Shown in pieces: positions 35,288-38,668 of a stretch of 38,668 bases of DNA. The position numbers and the translations under genes were made by a program. Numbering within the stretch: the first letter of the stretch is position 1; each line of letters starts with the position of its first letter. This DNA comes from Gammaproteobacteria bacterium (GTDB taxonomy: Bacteria; Pseudomonadota; Gammaproteobacteria; DSM-16500): NCBI GenBank assembly GCA_021156085.1, contig JAJNBC010000017.1:1-38668 (forward strand), in the 5' to 3' direction. A model generated the notes under the pieces. The model was not told the origin of the DNA. It saw only the letters and a program-made list of their open reading frames with translations, and did not search any database.

Positions 35288-36259
35288 CTAAGGGCGTCTT
35301 ACAGGTTCCGGTTGACTAGACGGAGGATGATAATAATTATGATAATTATTATGAATATTGACCGTACCTTTCTCTGATGCCCGATTATTATAAATATTAA
35401 CCGTACCTTCCTCGGACACCTGCATTTGCGTTCCGCTATTATTATTTGTAGCCTGGTCTGACATATTACCCGTCACCGAATTAACCACGGTATGAGGCCG
35501 ATTCTCCGAGGTGGGAATTGGCTTACAAACTTTCTCTATAATCAACTTTTGCAACCACCGCCCTAATGGATCATCCCCAGTCCGCATACGATGTTGACTA
35601 ACTTCGCTATAACACCACGCATCAATAATATCAATCGACGGATGCTGTTCTTCTGTCAATGCAGGAGAATGACTCGACATAATATGGACAGACACATCGC
35701 TATCATTCCAAACAGTTTTTATATCTTCTTTAGTAAACTGTGACTCTGCATACTTAGGATTTTGAGCAACGGTATTACCTGCTTTATCTCCATGAGTACC
35801 CGTATTAATATGTAATGATCGGCCATTTGCGATACTACCCCGAACTACTTCTTCTATCTCCCAAGCATATACCTCCTGACTTGATACCCATTTCACTTGA
35901 CCCCTGCTCGTCAAGACCGCCTTAAAAGAATTATCCTTACTTAATTTACAAGATTTCTGATAATCTTCAATTGATTCATTAAGAGGAGGATTTTTCTTAA
36001 GTGTATCTACTGAACCTAGCCGGCTTTCAGAAGGAGCTTTCTCATCTGCTGAATGATTGGCGGTCTGAGTAAACATTCTTATTCTTGATTTCATCATTTG
36101 ATGCGTAATCAAAAGAGAAGATGATAAAGTAGTCGGTGCGGAGAGTTGTAGACCTCGCTGACGCCCCATAAGGGAAGCAGAGTTATAAAAAGGTGTATGT
36201 ATAAGGGGATTTTTTCCTGTTCTAGTCAAAAGGCCCCGGATGAATCTAGCATTTGCCAT
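35288..36259 (-). CDS. Unrecognised protein with mitochondrial-presequence-like N-terminus and C-terminal short repeats
   Basis: A 323-aa protein from ATG 36259 (AGGA eight bases upstream); an in-frame TTG at 36277 is less likely. Residues 1-71 contain no Asp or Glu but nine Arg/Lys and many Ser, Thr and Leu, and end in SRIRMFTQT, which looks like an R-x-F cleavage site of mitochondrial presequences. The middle (about 112-245) is a globular domain with LHINTGTHGDKAG (149-161), VHIMSSHS (191-198) and IDIIDAWCYS (209-218), loosely like the His and Cys loops of caspase-type (clan CD) peptidases. Residues 270-310 are Asn-rich with two EEGTVNIYNN-like repeats and a His/Tyr patch. The NB-ARC gene follows 11 bases later. 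I do not recognise the family; a mitochondrion-directed effector is inference. Confidence 0.6.
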   Translation of the reverse strand: MANARFIRGLLTRTGKNPLIHTPFYNSASLMGRQRGLQLSAPTTLSSSLLITHQMMKSRIRMFTQTANHSADEKAPSESRLGSVDTLKKNPPLNESIEDYQKSCKLSKDNSFKAVLTSRGQVKWVSSQEVYAWEIEEVVRGSIANGRSLHINTGTHGDKAGNTVAQNPKYAESQFTKEDIKTVWNDSDVSVHIMSSHSPALTEEQHPSIDIIDAWCYSEVSQHRMRTGDDPLGRWLQKLIIEKVCKPIPTSENRPHTVVNSVTGNMSDQATNNNSGTQMQVSEEGTVNIYNNRASEKGTVNIHNNYHNYYHPPSSQPEPVRRP

Positions 36260-36467
36260 ATTTATTTTCCTTACCAAGTTGATTGATTTATATTAATTGC
36301 GCCCTCATCATACTCTTATTCCTTAATTTTTTTCTCTAAATTCAAAATAGATATATAAATTATTTTATACTTTGTCTCTAGAGAAAAAATTTAATTCTAG
36401 TGATCTCTCATTATAAAATAAATTTTTTAAACTCTGCTTAACCGAACTTCACTATTCTAAATAATCT

Positions 36468-36692
36468 CTATTCATATTCCATCGCACTCATCACAGTAAT
36501 GATCCCAAGACCTGTTAGACTGATAATAGAATCAATAAAAGAGCTACAAAAAATCCCGGCCAGAATGAGACTCATTATAATCACGCTAAAAAGCACGTTT
36601 AACGCATAATATCTCCCGTTTATTTTTTTATCTAAATCTCGTGTAGCACTCGAATCGTTTTTAAAAAACAATTCATCAAATCTATTGGCCAT
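36468..36692 (-). CDS. Small two-helix membrane protein, unknown function
   Basis: A 74-aa protein with a charged N-terminus (DELFFKNDSSATRDLDKK) and two hydrophobic helices, LNVLFSVIIMSLILAGIF and FIDSIISLTGLGIITVMSA. AGGGG lies seven bases upstream of the ATG, which supports real translation. It lies about 208 bases upstream of the presequence-like gene on the same strand, and may or may not be cotranscribed. I do not recognise it. Confidence 0.55.
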   Translation of the reverse strand: MANRFDELFFKNDSSATRDLDKKINGRYYALNVLFSVIIMSLILAGIFCSSFIDSIISLTGLGIITVMSAMEYE

Positions 36693-37106
36693 AACACGTC
36701 CCCTAACTAAGTCTCTGAATTGTACACGAACGATGAGGGCTATTGTGTAGGATATCCGAGTAATTTTCTGTAGGATGATATGATAGGGCTTTTTAAGAGA
36801 GGCTATGATTTTATTTTTTATGGGTAGTTTTAATATCGGTAATAATTACGTTTTTAAATGGATTTCATATCATAATAGGGTAAAGCATTTAATTAAAACA
36901 GCAGCGCTGCCTTGGCTTACTGAAAAATACCAATTTAACAAGTTATTTTAACTCGGGGGTGATAAAAAATCATGCTAAAAGATTTTAGTTCTCATTTAGT
37001 TCTAAAAAGAGCATAATTAAGTGGCACAATAAATAAGAGAATGAGGTTTTTCAAAATAGCGTTTGCTTTTTTTATTTATTTCATCTAAATGCATCGGGGG
37101 GTTAAT
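36693..37106. other. AT-rich intergenic region with one possible small ORF
   Basis: A 414-base gap between divergent small genes. A possible 48-codon ORF runs 36805-36951 on the plus strand, starting MILFFMGSFNIGN and ending LPWLTEKYQFNKLF. Its GAGAGG is only two bases from the ATG, so initiation is doubtful; it may be a decayed gene end. The remainder is very AT-rich and should contain promoters for the genes at 36692 (minus) and 37107 (plus), but none stands out. Confidence 0.35.
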
Positions 37107-37292
37107 ATGAAATCTTTAGAAGACCTTAAAGAAAAAACTAATAATATTTCTGATAGTGTAGGGCAAAAAGCTAAAGAATCGGTAGAGAAAGGCAGCGAAG
37201 ATTGGCTGCAATATATAAAAGCACACCCTTTTCAAAGTATGCTATATGGAGCGGTGATTTTCCTGGCTTTCAGGGGCTTATTAAAAAGTTAA
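37107..37292 (+). CDS. ElaB/YqjD-like (DUF883-type) small membrane-anchored protein
   Basis: A 61-aa protein starting at ATG 37107, chosen for GGGGGG a few bases upstream; an in-frame ATG at 37089 adds six residues. Residues 1-37 are a charged helix (LEDLKEKTNNISDSVGQKAK). The C-terminus reads YIKAHPFQSMLYGAVIFLAF, a His-Pro motif before a single membrane helix, as in the ElaB/YqjD family of inner-membrane proteins, some of which bind ribosomes. It is shorter than the roughly 100-aa E. coli members. Confidence 0.7.
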   Translation: MKSLEDLKEKTNNISDSVGQKAKESVEKGSEDWLQYIKAHPFQSMLYGAVIFLAFRGLLKS

Positions 37293-37503
37293 AACTTTTT
37301 ATTTTGGCAGCAACTGAATTATGTAGCGTTTATTTTTACCAGGAATCCTGAAAAAACAGGGCACCCTATTTAAAAAGAGAGAAGCGTATACACTAAATAT
37401 TATTTATATCAAAAACCATCACTTTAACGAAAGATGGCGACAAGGCCCAAATTTATGTGAGGCCTCCCTCCCCTACTGCTTTTAATGATTAAGGAACAAT
37501 AAC

Positions 37504-37836
37504 ATGTATAAGATAGTGTTTTTTGTACCGGAGGAAGCTTTAGAAACAGTTAAAAAAGCTCTATTTGCAAAAGGAGCAGGAAGAAGTAAAAAATATTCTC
37601 ATGCGTGTTGGCAAGTACTGGGCCATATGCAATATAAGCCCTTAGCGCAAAGTAAGCCAGCTATAGGGAATGAGGGGGAATTCATTATAACTAACGAATA
37701 TCGCGTAGAAATGACATGTGAAGTGCATTTACTGGAAGAGATTATAGCACAGTTACATTCTGTCCATCCTTATGAAGAGCCAGCTTACGAGATTTACCCT
37801 ATCTCGGTGTCGATTAAAGATATCAAACAAAATTAG
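37504..37836 (+). CDS. NIF3/CutA-like small domain protein
   Basis: A 110-aa protein with MYKIVFFVPEEALETVKKAL, SHACWQVLGHMQYKPLAQSK, EYRVEMTCEV and a C-terminal VHPYEEPAYEIYPI. This is the stand-alone form of the domain inserted in many NIF3/YqfO proteins and annotated as NGG1p-interacting-factor 3-like, a CutA-like alpha/beta fold. The VHPYEEPAYE segment is the most diagnostic. Function is uncertain. AAGGA lies nine bases upstream of the ATG. It stands alone between AT-rich gaps, just before the transposon debris. Confidence 0.8.
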   Translation: MYKIVFFVPEEALETVKKALFAKGAGRSKKYSHACWQVLGHMQYKPLAQSKPAIGNEGEFIITNEYRVEMTCEVHLLEEIIAQLHSVHPYEEPAYEIYPISVSIKDIKQN

Positions 37837-37973
37837 TGCAAATTTTTATTAGAACTCTCTCTTAACCTGGTAGAGGTCATGACTTTGGTTAACAGAATTT
37901 GATATTATCTGTCAATTTTTTATAGAATATTAAATATGGTCTAGAATCGGGCAATATTAGTAAAACATGCTGA

Positions 37974-38424
37974 TATTTTGGTATCTCAACAGAAATTTAT
38001 TAGTGGAAGCGCAATTAGGAAAATCACGGTGAATTAGCTTTAATTATAATAGTAACCCGTGTCCTGAAAATCCTAAATTAAGGACGCCGCCTGAAATCAA
38101 AGAAAAAATACTATATATCCGTAAAAATTATTATCTGGGTCAGGTAGGGATTAGCTAGTACCTAAAGCATTATCATAGAATGGCTGTATCGCCCTCAGCT
38201 CTAAGAAATGTATTAGTAAGACACCGATTATAAACCGCCTCCCTAAGAACCAACGTAAACGTACAATTGAATCTCGTTACAAGAGAGACGAAAAACAAGC
38301 ACCTGGACACCCCATACAAGTGGATGTGAAGTTTCTTAATTTCGTTGGTAAGGATGGCCGAAAAATTAGACATTTCCAGTATACTGCTATTGAGGATGCG
38401 CCAAGAACCCGCGCCCTCAGGAGT
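37974..38424 (+). pseudogene. Degenerate IS481-like transposase
   Basis: In shifting plus-strand frames one can read YFGISTEIY, then PCPENPKLRTPPEIKEKILY, IRKNYYLGQVGIS, an in-frame TAG where Trp is expected, YLKHYHRMAVSPSALRN, and after a further frameshift NRLPKNQRKRTIESRYK, PGHPIQVDVKFLNF and FQYTAIEDAPRTRAL. This is the N-terminal helix-turn-helix and first half of an rve-type (DDE) transposase of the IS481 group, with Asp in QVDVKF and IEDAP. Several stops and at least two frameshifts disable it. It breaks off at 38424, where an unrelated IS end begins, and the C-terminal half is absent. Confidence 0.8.
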
Positions 38425-38450
38425 TGACCTGCGCCCGAAATTTCAGACCC
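38425..38450. repeat. Probable terminal inverted repeat of an IS3-type element
   Basis: TGACCTGCGCCCGAAATTTC and the following AGACCC resemble the ends of many IS3-group elements (TGA-x-CTGC-CCC with an AT tract and AGACC). It abuts the broken IS481-like reading frame exactly. No partner end or IS3 transposase is visible in the 60 bases before the next element, so it is a solo remnant. Confidence 0.4.
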
Positions 38451-38510
38451 ATCTAATTTAACGTCAGTATTATGTAAGCAAATAGTAAGTGTTTGAAATA
38501 TTGAAATAAC

Positions 38511-38668
38511 GGCTCTGTTGTGCTGTGATAGCACCTTATTTCCTTAGCAAAAAACAGAGGAGCCATTATATGGAAGACACTTTAATTGTTTTATATTGCA
38601 TTGTCGATAGCTTCTGTAAAGAGTTTTATCCTGAATGGGAAAAGCAATTGCTAAAACAAGGATTAAAA
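38511..38668 (+). mobile_element. Left end of an IS982-like insertion sequence, truncated by the window
   Basis: Begins around GGCTCTGTTGTGCTGTGATA, likely part of its terminal inverted repeat, and contains the transposase start at 38570. The left boundary is approximate and the right end lies beyond the window. Confidence 0.55.
38570..38668 (+). CDS. IS982-like transposase, N-terminal fragment
   Basis: The first 33 codons read MEDTLIVLYCIVDSFCKEFY then PEWEKQLLKQGLK, in good agreement with the N-terminus of IS982-group transposases (a VDDFCKEF-like segment followed by P-x-W). AGAGGAG lies about eight bases upstream of the ATG. The frame is open to the window edge, so it may be intact beyond it. 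Confidence 0.75.
   Translation, partial: MEDTLIVLYCIVDSFCKEFYPEWEKQLLKQGLK

Noticed and set aside
35276-35300. Frameshift joining the presequence-like gene and the NB-ARC gene into one protein
   Set aside because: The second gene has its own ribosome site (AGAGG) at correct spacing before TTG, and its frame is closed by a TAG just upstream inside the first gene, so two separate genes are simpler.
38173-38534. Minus-strand open frames at the right end
   Set aside because: They are antisense to the IS481-like pseudogene and the IS ends, with no family resemblance.
1-38668. CRISPR array
   Set aside because: No regularly spaced direct repeats were seen anywhere in the window.

Overview
The window looks like a chromosome segment of a host-adapted gammaproteobacterium, most likely in or near the Legionellales (Coxiella / Rickettsiella / Diplorickettsia-like). 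The reasons are AT-rich but protein-dense DNA, gammaproteobacterial gene orders (xseB-ispA, nrdR-nusB-thiL-pgpA, rpsF-rpsR-DUF2232-rplI-dnaB-alr-radA), a full mevalonate pathway instead of the MEP pathway, and accessory genes that look eukaryote-directed. This assignment rests on gene content and family knowledge; no search was run.

Layout. 131-3794 (+): xseB, ispA, nrdR, nusB, thiL, pgpA, with a 145-bp palindromic MITE-like repeat between thiL and pgpA. 3819-5642 (-): a 607-aa protein with a PARG-like (DUF2263-type) domain and a membrane-active C-terminus, a candidate effector. 5942-11761: the mevalonate cluster, mvaA-mvaS-mvaK1-mvaK2-mvaD on the minus strand with idi divergent. It runs from acetoacetyl-CoA to IPP/DMAPP, which ispA at 367-1242 then uses. 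11786-24327 (-): a nearly gapless purine operon transcribed purL-purM-purQ/S-purC-purF-purD-purN-purH-purE-glyA, preceded by a terminator-like hairpin in the purL leader. It uses the multi-subunit FGAM synthetase design (small PurL plus PurQ), and PurQ carries a C-terminal extension that I read as two PurS-like modules. purK and purB are not here.

24466-27589: thiE, a GNAT acetyltransferase (minus strand), a glycine-zipper lipoprotein and radA. 27690-32542 (-): alr, dnaB, rplI, a DUF2232 membrane protein, rpsR and rpsF, with a candidate S6:S18 autoregulatory hairpin in the rpsF leader. 32781-32854: tRNA-Met(CAT), followed by a decayed tyrosine-integrase gene.

33573-38668 is accessory and visibly AT-richer. 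It holds a two-gene unit: a protein with a mitochondrial-presequence-like N-terminus, then an NB-ARC/STAND ATPase with an apparent membrane insertion. Next come a small two-helix membrane protein, an ElaB/YqjD-like protein and a NIF3/CutA-like protein. The end is transposon debris: an IS481-like pseudogene, a probable IS3-type end, and the start of an IS982-like transposase running off the window. The most unusual items are the PurQ-PurS-PurS fusion, the mitochondrial-targeting-like protein with its NB-ARC partner, and the PARG-like membrane protein.
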